DNA of 64,000 nt from an uncultured Aurantimonas sp. (GTDB lineage: Bacteria; Pseudomonadota; Alphaproteobacteria; Rhizobiales; Rhizobiaceae). Shown here in pieces: positions 36,559-45,393 of the stretch. The translations under genes and the position numbers were made by a program. The DNA is taken from NCBI GenBank assembly GCA_947488615.1, contig CANKZU010000001.1:434001-498000 (forward strand), written 5' to 3'. The notes beneath the pieces were generated by a model. It saw only the letters and a program-made list of their open reading frames with translations. It made no database searches and had not been told where the DNA came from. Within the stretch, counting starts at the first letter, position 1. Each line of letters opens with the position of its first letter.

Positions 36559-37243
36559 CGAGGCCGGCAAGAACGAAGGCTTCCTGTCGCGCTGGTCGCG
36601 GCGCAAGCGCGAGCCCGGCGAGGTCGAACCAGCGGTGGAGATCGCGCCAGACGATGCCGCGCCGGTCGTCGAAGCCGACACGCCCGATCCGGAAGCGGAG
36701 GAGAACCGCATCGCCGCCGAATCGATCGACATCGATTCGCTGGTACAGGGTGACGATTTTTCGCTCTTCCTGAAGCGCGGCGTTCCCGAGCTTTTGCGCA
36801 AACAGGCCTTGCGAAAGTTGTGGCGAACCAATCCCGTTTTCGCCAATCTCGACGGCCTCAACGACTATGACGAGGATTTCCGCAATCCCGCGCACAATGC
36901 CTACAAGTCCCTCTGGCAGGTCGGGCGCGGCTTTCTGAGCGTCGAAGAGCAGGAGACCCAGCAGGCGACGGGCCGCATGTCGCGCGACGTCGTGGTTGAC
37001 GAGCCGGTCGCCGGTGAAGCCGATCCCGCGGAGGAGGTGCGCGACGCCGAAGCTCCCACGATCGCTGGCGACGAAGAAGACCCGGCGGCGGCGTCAGTGG
37101 ACGAAGAAGAATCGCCCGTCGAGATCGCCATCGAAAGCGACGAGGCGGATGAACTCGCTTTCGCGCCTGGGCAATCGATCGAGCCGGACGAGGCCGAGCA
37201 GCCGCGACGGCGCGTGTCTATACGCAGCCGCCTGGAGGGTTAG
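36551..37243 (+). CDS. DUF3306 domain-containing protein
   Basis: A 230-residue acidic, hydrophilic protein. The N-terminal GFLSRWSRRKRE and the core FSLFLKRGVPELLRKQALRKLWRTNPVFANLDGLNDYDEDF define DUF3306; the C-terminal 100 residues are low-complexity and rich in Glu and Asp, ending in a basic RRRVSIRSRLEG. No signal peptide. The ATG lies inside the end of the DUF3305 gene (eight-base overlap). The pair probably forms one functional unit in FDH assembly; this rests on context only. Confidence 0.83.
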   Translation: MVDEAGKNEGFLSRWSRRKREPGEVEPAVEIAPDDAAPVVEADTPDPEAEENRIAAESIDIDSLVQGDDFSLFLKRGVPELLRKQALRKLWRTNPVFANLDGLNDYDEDFRNPAHNAYKSLWQVGRGFLSVEEQETQQATGRMSRDVVVDEPVAGEADPAEEVRDAEAPTIAGDEEDPAAASVDEEESPVEIAIESDEADELAFAPGQSIEPDEAEQPRRRVSIRSRLEG

Positions 37244-37248
37244 GACTT

Positions 37249-37269
37249 CAGGCCCCGCGACGCGGCCTG
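37249..37269. terminator. Candidate bidirectional terminator hairpin
   Basis: CAGGCC (37249-37254) and GGCCTG (37264-37269) flank a short GC-rich loop in the 35 bp between the convergent DUF3306 and DUF3144 genes. No T-run is obvious on the plus side beyond CCCTTTCG, so the call is tentative. Confidence 0.35.
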
Positions 37270-37278
37270 CCCTTTCGT

Positions 37279-37569
37279 TCAAACGTCCGGATCGGCCAGA
37301 TGGGTGCGCAGCATTTCCTTGTAGATGCCCGCCATTTCCTCGACATACACCTCGTGGTCTGCGACATCGCGGACATTGCGCCCGACATGGGCGTTGTAGC
37401 GCGCCGCGGCGTAGAGAAAGGCCATGTGAATATCCGTCGCGGGGACCTTGCGGTTGGCGCGATTGGCGACATCGATGAACCGGTCGGCCAGCCTGACGAA
37501 CGCCTCCGGGCTGGACGTTTCCAGCGGATCGGTCGCTTGTTTTTGCGTGCCATTTCCCTGCGACGGCAT
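37279..37569 (-). CDS. DUF3144 family protein
   Basis: A 96-residue soluble helical protein. FVRLADRFIDVANRANRKVPATDIHMAFLYAAARYNAHVG and YVEEMAGIYKEMLRTHLADP match the DUF3144 family, of unknown function. The start is the ATG preceded by AGGAGGAGA; an upstream in-frame start would add 43 unconserved residues and lacks such a site. It is divergent from mrp with 122 bp between the starts. Confidence 0.78.
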   Translation of the reverse strand: MPSQGNGTQKQATDPLETSSPEAFVRLADRFIDVANRANRKVPATDIHMAFLYAAARYNAHVGRNVRDVADHEVYVEEMAGIYKEMLRTHLADPDV

Positions 37570-37691
37570 ATCCGTGTCTCCTCCTGGCGCGTCCCGGCGG
37601 TCGCCATTATCTCCAATCACGAAGCGCGATTGGCCGCGCACCGCATTTGCCGTATGTGACGGTCCAGACTTCCATAACAGCGAGAGTTCAG

Positions 37692-38855
37692 TTGGCAATC
37701 AGCAAGGACAACATTCTGGAGCAGCTCAAGCGGGTCAAAGGACCCGACTTGAGCGGTAACATCGTCGATCTCGGCCTGGTCTCGGAAATTTTCCTCGCCG
37801 ACGGCAAGGCGTTCTTTTCGCTGACGGTGCCGGCCGACCGGGCAGAGGAACTGGAACCCTTGCGCGCCGCCGCCGAAAAGGCGGCTATGAATGCCGAGGG
37901 CGTCGAGAAGGCAGTCGTCGCGCTGACCGCCGAGCGCAGCGGCTCCTCCGCGTCGGCCGTGCGCCCGGCACCGAGCGCCGAGCAGGCCGCCGCCGTGCCC
38001 CCGCCGATGGCGGCCCACGCCGCTCACGCCAGACCAACTCCGCCGGCAAAGGCCGGGGTTCCCGGCATCGGCGCAATCATAGCCGTCGCCTCCGGCAAGG
38101 GCGGCGTCGGCAAGTCGACCACGTCGGTCAATCTGGCGCTCGGCCTTCAGGCGAACGGGTTGAAGGTCGGCATTCTGGATGCCGACATCTACGGTCCCTC
38201 CATGCCCCGTCTGCTGCATATTTCCGGCAGGCCGCAGACGGTGTCCGGACGCATCCTCAAGCCGATGGAGGGGTATGGCCTGAAGGTCATGTCGATGGGC
38301 TTCCTCGTCGACGAGGAAACCCCGATGATCTGGCGCGGGCCGATGGTCATTTCGGCGCTCACCCAGATGCTGCGCGAAGTCGAATGGGGCGAACTCGACG
38401 TGCTTGTCGTCGACATGCCGCCCGGCACCGGCGACGCCCAGCTGACCATGGCCCAGAACGTGCCGCTGGCCGGCGCGGTCATCGTCTCGACGCCGCAGGA
38501 TCTCGCTCTGATCGACGCGCGCAAGGGCCTCGCCATGTTCCGCAAGGTCGATGTCCCGATCCTCGGCATCGTCGAGAATATGAGCTTTTTCATCTGCCCG
38601 AATTGCGGCAGCCAGCACGATATCTTCGGCCATGGCGGAGCGCGCAAGGAAGCCGATCGAATTGGCGCGCCGTTCCTCGGCGAAGTGCCGCTCGACATGG
38701 CGATCCGCGAGACGTCTGACGGCGGCACGCCGATCGTCGTTTCCGATCCGGACGGAGCGCATGCGAAAATCTATCGTGAGATCGCCGAGAAGGCATGGAC
38801 CAGGGTGTTGGAGGAGCGCCAGATGAGCGGCGCACCGTCGATCGTCTTCGAGTAA
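37692..38855 (+). CDS. mrp: Mrp/NBP35-type Fe-S cluster carrier ATPase
   Basis: A 387-residue protein. Residues 1-85 are a DUF59/MIP18-like domain, then a Pro/Ala-rich linker, then the ATPase with the deviant Walker A SGKGGVGKST (about residue 134), DADIYGPSMPRLL and the paired CPNC near residue 302 that holds a bridging Fe-S cluster. It delivers Fe-S clusters to apo-proteins. The start is a TTG, since the family begins MAxSKDxI and GAGAG precedes it. In this island its clients would include FdhA, FdhB and the large Fe-S protein, although Mrp is also a general housekeeping factor. Confidence 0.92.
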   Translation: MAISKDNILEQLKRVKGPDLSGNIVDLGLVSEIFLADGKAFFSLTVPADRAEELEPLRAAAEKAAMNAEGVEKAVVALTAERSGSSASAVRPAPSAEQAAAVPPPMAAHAAHARPTPPAKAGVPGIGAIIAVASGKGGVGKSTTSVNLALGLQANGLKVGILDADIYGPSMPRLLHISGRPQTVSGRILKPMEGYGLKVMSMGFLVDEETPMIWRGPMVISALTQMLREVEWGELDVLVVDMPPGTGDAQLTMAQNVPLAGAVIVSTPQDLALIDARKGLAMFRKVDVPILGIVENMSFFICPNCGSQHDIFGHGGARKEADRIGAPFLGEVPLDMAIRETSDGGTPIVVSDPDGAHAKIYREIAEKAWTRVLEERQMSGAPSIVFE

Positions 38856-38925
38856 GGCCTCCGCGCGGCGCCCGAGCCGGGCCGGGAGCGGGTGCCCCCT
38901 GTCCAACTGGTCCGGTTTTCGCGCC

Positions 38926-39174
38926 CTAGCCCGCCACCGCGGCTTCCTGGCGCTTTTCGATCAGGAACACGACGCGGTCTTTGCCCCGATCGGTGATCTC
39001 GACGCTATCGCCAGTCTCGCGGATCAGATTCGGGATATCGATCGTCGCCAGCGGATCGCTGCAATGGACTTCGAGGCGATCGCCCGCGGCGAGGCCGCCG
39101 AGCGCCTTGCGGGTTTTCAGGGCCGGCCAGGGGCATTTCAGACCGACGAGATCGAGTTTGGTTGTAACGGACAT
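38926..39174 (-). CDS. TusA/SirA-like sulfurtransferase
   Basis: An 82-residue protein. LDLVGLKCPWPALKTRKAL contains the TusA-type CPxP motif with the reactive Cys14; VHCSDPLATIDIPNLIRETGDSVE is the rest of the small alpha/beta fold. TusA proteins accept persulfide sulfur and can pass it to the pterin cofactor route or to tRNA modification. Placed directly downstream of moeA (45 bases) and close to fdhD, it may supply sulfur for FdhD-dependent sulfuration of the FDH cofactor; that step is inferred. Confidence 0.87.
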   Translation of the reverse strand: MSVTTKLDLVGLKCPWPALKTRKALGGLAAGDRLEVHCSDPLATIDIPNLIRETGDSVEITDRGKDRVVFLIEKRQEAAVAG

Positions 39175-39219
39175 GGCGGGCAAGTTGGCCGAGCCGACCG
39201 ACGGCGTCAACGATCTTTG

Positions 39220-40476
39220 TCAGTAGAGGCTCGCATAGGGAATGAATCCGACGATATCGCCCGGCTGAACCGCAGTCACGTCCTCGCCAAGTTCGACAAG
39301 CCCGTCCGTCTCGACCAGCGACGACAAGAGGCCAGCCCCCTCACGGGGAAACTTCACGGCTTCCACCGAACCATTTGCGGCGGGGCGTAGGCTGACACGC
39401 ACATACTCGCGCCGGTCTTTCTTTTTCTTGTAGGAAAACCCCGCGCGAATCGGCGTCGCGGCGACCGTCTCCGGCGTCGCGCCGGCGAGCGCCAGGATCG
39501 ACGGCCGCGCGATATGGGCAAAGGTGACGAAGCTCGCCACCGGGTTGCCGGGCAATCCGATGAACGGTGTCCCGCCGATGACGCCCATCGCCACCGGGCG
39601 GCCCGGCTTGATCGCGACGCGCCAGAACACCAGCGATCCGGCGCTTTCCACGGCGCCCTTGACGAAATCCGCTTCGCCGGTCGACACGCCCCCGGATGTC
39701 AGAATGAGATCGTGAGCTGACGAGGCATTGCGCAGCGTCTCAGCGATTGCCGCGCGATTGTCCGCCAAAATGCCGAGATCGGTAATCTGGCAGCCGAGCC
39801 GCGCCAGCATCGCCATCAGCATGAATCGGTTGGAATCATAGAGCTGCGTCGACCCGCGCGGCGTCCCTGCCCGAACGATCTCATTGCCCGTCGAGAACAC
39901 CGCGACCCGGACCCGCCGACTGACGGCGAGCCGGGTCTCGCCCAGTGCGGCGGCCAGGGCGATGTCCTGCGGCCGCAAGCGCCGGCCTGCCGTCAGGACG
40001 ATCGCCCCCGTCTGCACGTCCTCGCCGGCTGGACGCATGTTGGCGCCCGCCTTGAGGCCGGCCGGAAGGACCACCGCGCCCGTATCGTCGACGCGCACAT
40101 CCTCCTGCATGAAGACCGTATCGGCGCCAACCGGCATCGGCGCACCAGTGAAGATGCGGACCGCCTGACCAGAGGCCACGGAAAGATTCGCGCCCGGACC
40201 CGCCTGCACCCGCCCGCTGACCTGGAAAGCCCGCTCGCCGGTTGCCGGAAGGTCGGCGCCACTGACGGCGTAGCCGTCGACAGCGGAATTGGCGAAGGGC
40301 GGCAGCGCCATCGACGCGATCAGGTCGCGGGCGAGAATTCGCCCGTCGGCGTCGCCGAGCGGAATCGATTCGGACTCCGCCAGCGGCTGCAACCGCGATG
40401 CGATAAGGGCAATCGTCTCGGCGACCGTCATCATCGGTCCGCCGAATGCGAAGCAATCGTCCGAAAGTTGAGCCAT
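39220..40476 (-). CDS. moeA: Molybdopterin molybdenumtransferase MoeA (canonical copy)
   Basis: A 418-residue MoeA, normal length, which inserts molybdate (or tungstate) into adenylylated molybdopterin. Conserved elements are NSAVDGYAV, RPAGEDVQTG, the LTSGGVSTGEADFVK active-site loop, KPGRPVAMG and GLPGNPVASF, followed by a complete C-terminal domain. ATG at 40476 gives the usual N-terminus; an open stretch of 43 codons upstream lacks family similarity. It is divergent from fdhD with 154 bp between. This is the most standard of three MoeA-family proteins in the island. Confidence 0.93.
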   Translation of the reverse strand: MAQLSDDCFAFGGPMMTVAETIALIASRLQPLAESESIPLGDADGRILARDLIASMALPPFANSAVDGYAVSGADLPATGERAFQVSGRVQAGPGANLSVASGQAVRIFTGAPMPVGADTVFMQEDVRVDDTGAVVLPAGLKAGANMRPAGEDVQTGAIVLTAGRRLRPQDIALAAALGETRLAVSRRVRVAVFSTGNEIVRAGTPRGSTQLYDSNRFMLMAMLARLGCQITDLGILADNRAAIAETLRNASSAHDLILTSGGVSTGEADFVKGAVESAGSLVFWRVAIKPGRPVAMGVIGGTPFIGLPGNPVASFVTFAHIARPSILALAGATPETVAATPIRAGFSYKKKKDRREYVRVSLRPAANGSVEAVKFPREGAGLLSSLVETDGLVELGEDVTAVQPGDIVGFIPYASLY

Positions 40477-40630
40477 CGTCACAACCAATATCCGTCGCCG
40501 GTCGCCGAGGATGACCGGACGTCCTGCGATCGGCACTATATGACAAGCGATCGACACTCTACCCTTGTCCTGGAATCTTCTGTGCTGGCCCCCGCCGCCG
40601 CACACGCGACAAAATCATGATGGGAGCACC

Positions 40631-41524
40631 ATGCAAGAACTGAACAATCGGGCGACCGTCGGCGTCGTCATGCCGGATCCCGGCAATTCGCGCCTGACGG
40701 AGCGGGTGGAAGGCGTCGACCAGGCCGGCGCGCCGGTGGAACTCAGCGTCCCCGTCGAGCGCGCCCTGACGCTTTATCTCAACGCCCAGGAGATCGTCAC
40801 GATGATGACGATCAACGACTATCCGGATTATCTGGCGCTCGGCTACCTGCTGAACCAGAACATGCTGAAGCCCGACGATGTCGTTACCAGCGTCGAATAT
40901 GACGAGGATCTCGAGGTGGTGGTCGTCAGGACGGAGCGCGGCACCAATTACGAGCAGAAGCTGAAGAAGCGGACCCTGACATCGGGATGCGCGCAGGGCA
41001 CCGCATTCGGCGACCTGATGGAGGCGCTGGAAGAAATCGATCTGCCAACAGCGGAACTGCGCACCTCATGGCTCTACGCGATGACGAAGACGATCAACAC
41101 GACCCCCTCGCTGTATCTGGAGGCCGGGGCGATCCACGGCTGCGTGCTGTGCGTGAAGGGCGAGCCGGTTTGCTACATGGAGGATGTCGGGCGGCACAAC
41201 GCGGTCGACAAGATCGCCGGCTGGATGTTCAGCCACAAGATCGATGCGGCGGACAAGATCCTCTACACCACCGGCCGTCTCACTTCGGAAATGACGATCA
41301 AGACCGTGCGGATGGGCATCCCGATCCTGGTTTCGCGCTCCGGCTTCACCGCATGGGGAGTGGCGCTGGCGCGGCAGGTCGGCTTGACGCTGATCGGCCG
41401 GGCGCGGGGCAAGCGTTTCGCCGCCCTGTCGGGTCAGGACCGGATCGTCTTCGACCAGGACATCGCGACCGTGGAGGACGAACCCTCGCGCAGCAAGCGA
41501 AAGGGCGCCGGCCATGACGAGTGA
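40631..41524 (+). CDS. fdhD: FdhD sulfurtransferase for formate dehydrogenase
   Basis: A 297-residue protein. FdhD passes sulfur from IscS-type desulfurases to the bis-MGD cofactor, which is essential for FDH activity. Family signatures are [44 protein letters not shown] and TTGRLTSEM. The family's CxxC motif is altered: residues 120-123 read CAQG, so only the first Cys is kept. GGGAG lies just before the ATG. Its end overlaps mobA by 11 bases, so the two cofactor-finishing genes are coupled. Confidence 0.94.
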   Translation: MQELNNRATVGVVMPDPGNSRLTERVEGVDQAGAPVELSVPVERALTLYLNAQEIVTMMTINDYPDYLALGYLLNQNMLKPDDVVTSVEYDEDLEVVVVRTERGTNYEQKLKKRTLTSGCAQGTAFGDLMEALEEIDLPTAELRTSWLYAMTKTINTTPSLYLEAGAIHGCVLCVKGEPVCYMEDVGRHNAVDKIAGWMFSHKIDAADKILYTTGRLTSEMTIKTVRMGIPILVSRSGFTAWGVALARQVGLTLIGRARGKRFAALSGQDRIVFDQDIATVEDEPSRSKRKGAGHDE

Positions 41525-42143
41525 TCGGGCATTGCCGATTGGCGTCATCCTCGCCGGCGGTCTGGCGCGGCGTATGGGCGGCGGCGACAAGCCGATGCGG
41601 ACGATCGGCGGACGCCCGATCCTTTCGCATGTCGTCGATCGCCTCGCGCCGCAATGCGCCGAACTCATTCTCAACGCCAATGGTGACCCGGCCCGCTTTG
41701 CGGCCTTCGGCCTGCCGGTGGTCGCCGACACGCTCGAAGACTTCCCCGGACCGCTCGCCGGTATCCTGGCGGCCCTCGACTGGACTGCGGAGAACCGGCC
41801 CGACGCCGCATGGGTCGTGAGCGTGGCGGGCGACTGTCCGTTCCTTCCGCGCGATCTCGTGGCCCGTCTCGAAGGGGCGCGCGAAGCCGAGAACGCCGAT
41901 CTGGCGGTCGCCGCCTCCGGCGGCTGGTCGCATCCCGTCATCGGCCTCTGGAAGGTGGCCTTGCGCGACGAATTGCGCGATGCCCTTGTCGGCGAAGACA
42001 TGCGCAAGATCGACCGATGGACGGCGCGCTATCGCCTCGCCACCGTTTCCTGGCCAAACGAGCCCGTCGATCCCTTCTTCAACGCCAATACGCTGGAGGA
42101 TCTTGGCGAAGCAGAGGCTCTGGCGACCCGTCTCGCCGATTGA
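41514..42143 (+). CDS. mobA: Molybdenum cofactor guanylyltransferase MobA
   Basis: A 209-residue nucleotidyltransferase that adds GMP from GTP to the metal-pterin. [16 protein letters not shown] near the N-terminus is the GTP-binding signature, [17 protein letters not shown] and [12 protein letters not shown] are conserved, and [10 protein letters not shown] closes the fold. Usual length. It overlaps fdhD by 11 bases and is convergent with the MoeA-PBP fusion gene three bases away. Together with MobB it makes bis-MGD for FdhA. Confidence 0.95.
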   Translation: MTSDRALPIGVILAGGLARRMGGGDKPMRTIGGRPILSHVVDRLAPQCAELILNANGDPARFAAFGLPVVADTLEDFPGPLAGILAALDWTAENRPDAAWVVSVAGDCPFLPRDLVARLEGAREAENADLAVAASGGWSHPVIGLWKVALRDELRDALVGEDMRKIDRWTARYRLATVSWPNEPVDPFFNANTLEDLGEAEALATRLAD

Positions 42144-42146
42144 CGA

Positions 42147-44117
42147 TCAGGCGGGCCGGAAACCCGCCTGTTTCAGCGCTTCGAGGCCTTCCGGCGCGTG
42201 GAGCGCCGACAGGAACGCTTGGACGGCGCTCCGCTGTTTGCGCGCCGAAACCAGCACGAAATCGTAAGACTCCTCGGTGAGCGCGATAAAGCCGAGCCCC
42301 GCCGCTTTCGCCACCGGCTCGATCGTCACGCCCCAGTCGGCACGCTTCTGCGCGATCGCAGCCGCCACCGCGTTGTGCGAGCGCGGCTGGTTCCAATAGC
42401 CACCGGGGCGGTGCTGGCCCAGCAGCCGGTCGATCAGAATGCGCGTGCCCGCGCCCTGGTTGCGGTTGACCATCAGGCATTCCGGATCGGCGAGCGCGTT
42501 GGCGACGGCCTCGTCCGCGCCAGCGCTCTCGAAACGCGGGTCGCCGGTGCGAAACGCGATCCCCTGCATGCGCCGCCAGCCGGGAACCAGTTCCAGGCCT
42601 TCGGCCAGAAACGGCGTGTTGTAGCTATCGGTTTCAGGATCATAGAGGTGGATCGGCGCAAGATCGCACTCACCGCGTTTGGCCGCCGCGAGGCCGCCCA
42701 GACTGCCGACCGCGAGCGAGCGGACCGTCAGCCCGTCGCGGGATAACGGCGTCAGGACCGGGTCGAGGCCGATGCAGTGGCTGCCGATGATGACCAGATC
42801 CGGAATCCGCACATGCGGCGTAAACAGCGTGACCTCGGCTTGCGCCCCCGCGGGCAGATGGTCGGCCAGCGCTTCGATGCGCAGAAACCCGTCAGCTTGC
42901 GAAAACGAGGTGATGGCACCGGACCCCTTGCCGGTCGGATAGGCGATCAACCCGTCATCGCCCTGGACCAACGATACCATCGCGAACTCGGTGCGGCCGA
43001 GTTCGGACGCGATCCGCACGGGAACGCGCGCCGAGACACGGGTTTCGGCGCGCGGCGGCTGCCCGGCCATGCGGCGAAGGATCGGCGCGATCATGTCGTG
43101 AAAGGTGAACATCGCGGATGTCGGGAACCCCGGCAGGATCACCACCGGTTTTGCGTCGCAGACGGCCAGACAAAGCGGCTTCCCCGGCTTCAGCGCGACG
43201 CCGTGCGCGACGATCCCCGGCTGGCCCAGCCGGTCGACGATGCGATGGCTGACGTCGCCGGCGCCCTTCGACGTACCACCGGACAGAATGACCATATCGT
43301 GCGTTTCCAGCGCCGCGCGCATCGCGGCTTCCAGCTTGTCCTCGTCGTCGGGAAATGCGCCGAGGAAATCCGGCACGCCGCCATTCTCGAAAATGGCCGC
43401 GGCGACGATCGCGCCATTGGTATCGTAGACCGAAGCCGGACCGAGCGCCTGTCCGGGCTGCACGAGTTCGTCGCCGGTCGACAGGACCGCCACCTTGACC
43501 TTCCGCACCATATCGACGCGGGCAATCCCACAGGCTGCAAGCATGCCGATTTCGCGCGAGCCGATGACGGTGCCGGCCCGCAGCAGCAATTCGCCACGCG
43601 CGATGTCCGAGCCTGCATAGGAAATGAACTGGCCGGCCGAGGCCGCGCGGCGGACTTCGACCGCGCTGGCTTCAAGGGGTTGTGTGTGCTCGACCATGAC
43701 GATCGCATCGGCCCCGCGCGGAACCATTCCCCCCGTCGAGATCGGCGTAGCCGTGCCGCTCGGCACTGGCAGCGTCGGAGCAACGCCGCAAGCCAGCGTC
43801 TCGGGATTGAGCGCCAGACGCGCGGGCGAAGCTTGGCCGCAGGTCGCCAGATCATTCGACTGCACCGCAAACCCGTCGACGTTGGATCGATCGAAAGACG
43901 GCACGTCGATAGGCGAGACGATATCGGCCGCAAGCACCCGACCCAGCGCGTCCTCAAGCGCGCATTCCTCGCTCGCGGGCGGGCGTGGGAACACGGCTGC
44001 CTCGAACCGGCGAAACGCCTCTTCGCGTGAAAGGATCGACAGGAACTGTTCCTGGTCCACGCCCCCGTTGCTGGCGGCGGCCGGGGCGTTCGACGTGATC
44101 GAGAAATTCTTCGTCAT
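42147..44117 (-). CDS. MoeA fused to a periplasmic-binding-protein-like domain
   Basis: A 656-residue two-domain protein. Residues about 25-430 are MoeA-like (RSNVDGFAV, SYAGSDIARGE, ILSGGTSKGAGDVSHRIV, KPGKPLCLAV, ILPGFPTSAMF). Residues about 435-656 are a PBP-like domain (IIGSHCIGLDPVLTPLSRDG, MVNRNQGAGTRILIDRLLG, RADWGVTIEPVA), the same type as in the regulator at 19475. There is no signal peptide, so the domain senses or holds a ligand inside the cell, possibly molybdate, tungstate or a pterin. GAGGAGCC precedes the ATG. Known as a fusion type in archaea and some bacteria. Confidence 0.88.
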   Translation of the reverse strand: MTKNFSITSNAPAAASNGGVDQEQFLSILSREEAFRRFEAAVFPRPPASEECALEDALGRVLAADIVSPIDVPSFDRSNVDGFAVQSNDLATCGQASPARLALNPETLACGVAPTLPVPSGTATPISTGGMVPRGADAIVMVEHTQPLEASAVEVRRAASAGQFISYAGSDIARGELLLRAGTVIGSREIGMLAACGIARVDMVRKVKVAVLSTGDELVQPGQALGPASVYDTNGAIVAAAIFENGGVPDFLGAFPDDEDKLEAAMRAALETHDMVILSGGTSKGAGDVSHRIVDRLGQPGIVAHGVALKPGKPLCLAVCDAKPVVILPGFPTSAMFTFHDMIAPILRRMAGQPPRAETRVSARVPVRIASELGRTEFAMVSLVQGDDGLIAYPTGKGSGAITSFSQADGFLRIEALADHLPAGAQAEVTLFTPHVRIPDLVIIGSHCIGLDPVLTPLSRDGLTVRSLAVGSLGGLAAAKRGECDLAPIHLYDPETDSYNTPFLAEGLELVPGWRRMQGIAFRTGDPRFESAGADEAVANALADPECLMVNRNQGAGTRILIDRLLGQHRPGGYWNQPRSHNAVAAAIAQKRADWGVTIEPVAKAAGLGFIALTEESYDFVLVSARKQRSAVQAFLSALHAPEGLEALKQAGFRPA

Positions 44118-45241
44118 GGCTCCTCGTGGAGAGAAAATCCCGCAACGGGCGTGCCGGCGGCATGGCCTTCGCTCATCGCGGGGATCAGGCACCATGCGTC
44201 GGCCAGCACAAGTTGCGCCGGCGACAGGGCACCGACCGAAAGCGGCGTCCAGGCGCGGTCCGTCTGCTTCAGTAAAACGATCTCCGTCACTCCGATTCCC
44301 GACGATATCTTGCGCGCCAGCGGCATGGATACCGGGTCTCGCGGTCTTGCTCCAGCCAAAACGAGGAGGATCGGCTCGACAAGGGTCAGCCAGACCGCCA
44401 GCGCCTGATCCGGCTGCCCCGGCAAGGCGATCACCGGGATTTTGCCGACCCTGCCGAATGCGGCGGTGCGCCCGGGTTGCAGCGCGATCCCGTGGGCGAA
44501 GCGTTCGCCGGCCTGCGCGATGGCCGCCGCCGTTTCGTCGCTGCGGCCCGCGCCCGTGCCCCCGACGACGACGATCAGGTCCGCAGTGTCCTTCAGAATG
44601 CTGCTTGCAATGGAGGCCGCATCGCGCTTGCAAGAAACGCGCGCGACCTCGGCGCCCGCCGCTCTCGCCCTCGCCGCAGCGACATCGGCGGTAAACCGCG
44701 CGTCACCGGCGGAGTCCAGATCAATCAGCCGAACCCGCGGCCGTCGGACGGGCAAGCACGTGAGGTCGCCCCGACGCGCGCAAAGTATGTCGAAGGCGGA
44801 GATCCGACGGCCAGGGGTTGCAGGCAGCTGCCCCACCGCGATGTCCTCACCGGCGCGGCGCACGCCTTGGCCCGGAATGGCCTCGGTGAGGACCTGGACC
44901 AACGGTCCTTGCGCATCGACACCTTGCGCGTCGACAACGCAGTCGCATCCGTCCGGCATGGCGTCGCCGACCTCCACCCAGACCGGAGGAGTGCTTGGCA
45001 CGGCGGGCGCGAATGACGAGGCGCCGATCAGATCCCGAGACACCAATGCCCAGCCGTCGACCGCCGCTTCATCGCGCGACGGCGAGGCATGCACAGCCGG
45101 TGCGGGCTCCGCGGCGATCACGCCGAGCGCGTCATCGAGCGGCACATCGACCGGCGCGACGGGCGTCAGCCCACCCAAAAGCCAGTCGCGGACCACATCG
45201 AAAGCGGCCAGAGCCCCGCTGGTTGTCTCGAGAGCCGTCAT
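44114..45241 (-). CDS. Divergent MoeA-family molybdopterin-binding protein
   Basis: A 375-residue protein, shorter than canonical MoeA. DEAAVDGWALVSRDL, VRRAGEDIAVGQ, VVVGGTGAGRSDETAAAIAQAG and ALPGQPDQALAVW align with the MoeA core, but several positions differ (for example GTGAGRSDE where GVSTGEAD is usual), and the C-terminal domain is reduced. Its stop overlaps the start of the MoeA-PBP gene (ATGA), so the two are made together and may form a heteromeric metal-insertion enzyme. It could be specialised for one oxyanion or be regulatory. Confidence 0.85.
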   Translation of the reverse strand: MTALETTSGALAAFDVVRDWLLGGLTPVAPVDVPLDDALGVIAAEPAPAVHASPSRDEAAVDGWALVSRDLIGASSFAPAVPSTPPVWVEVGDAMPDGCDCVVDAQGVDAQGPLVQVLTEAIPGQGVRRAGEDIAVGQLPATPGRRISAFDILCARRGDLTCLPVRRPRVRLIDLDSAGDARFTADVAAARARAAGAEVARVSCKRDAASIASSILKDTADLIVVVGGTGAGRSDETAAAIAQAGERFAHGIALQPGRTAAFGRVGKIPVIALPGQPDQALAVWLTLVEPILLVLAGARPRDPVSMPLARKISSGIGVTEIVLLKQTDRAWTPLSVGALSPAQLVLADAWCLIPAMSEGHAAGTPVAGFSLHEEP

Positions 45242-45393
45242 TTTCCCCGCGTCTCAGATAGCGACCCGCCCATATAACAGCGATCGTCCACCGGGATATC
45301 CCAATCACCGCGATTTCCGGGAAGCGCTGACGAAGGCCGTGAGAAGCCGGTTTGGGACCAGACGCCGTCGGCGTCCGGAATGAACATCAGGCG

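Noticed and set aside
42147..44633. An 828-residue version of the MoeA-PBP gene extended upstream.
   Set aside because: The extra 172 residues are Arg/Gly-rich and overlap the coupled MoeA-like gene in another frame; ATG at 44117 has a good ribosome site.
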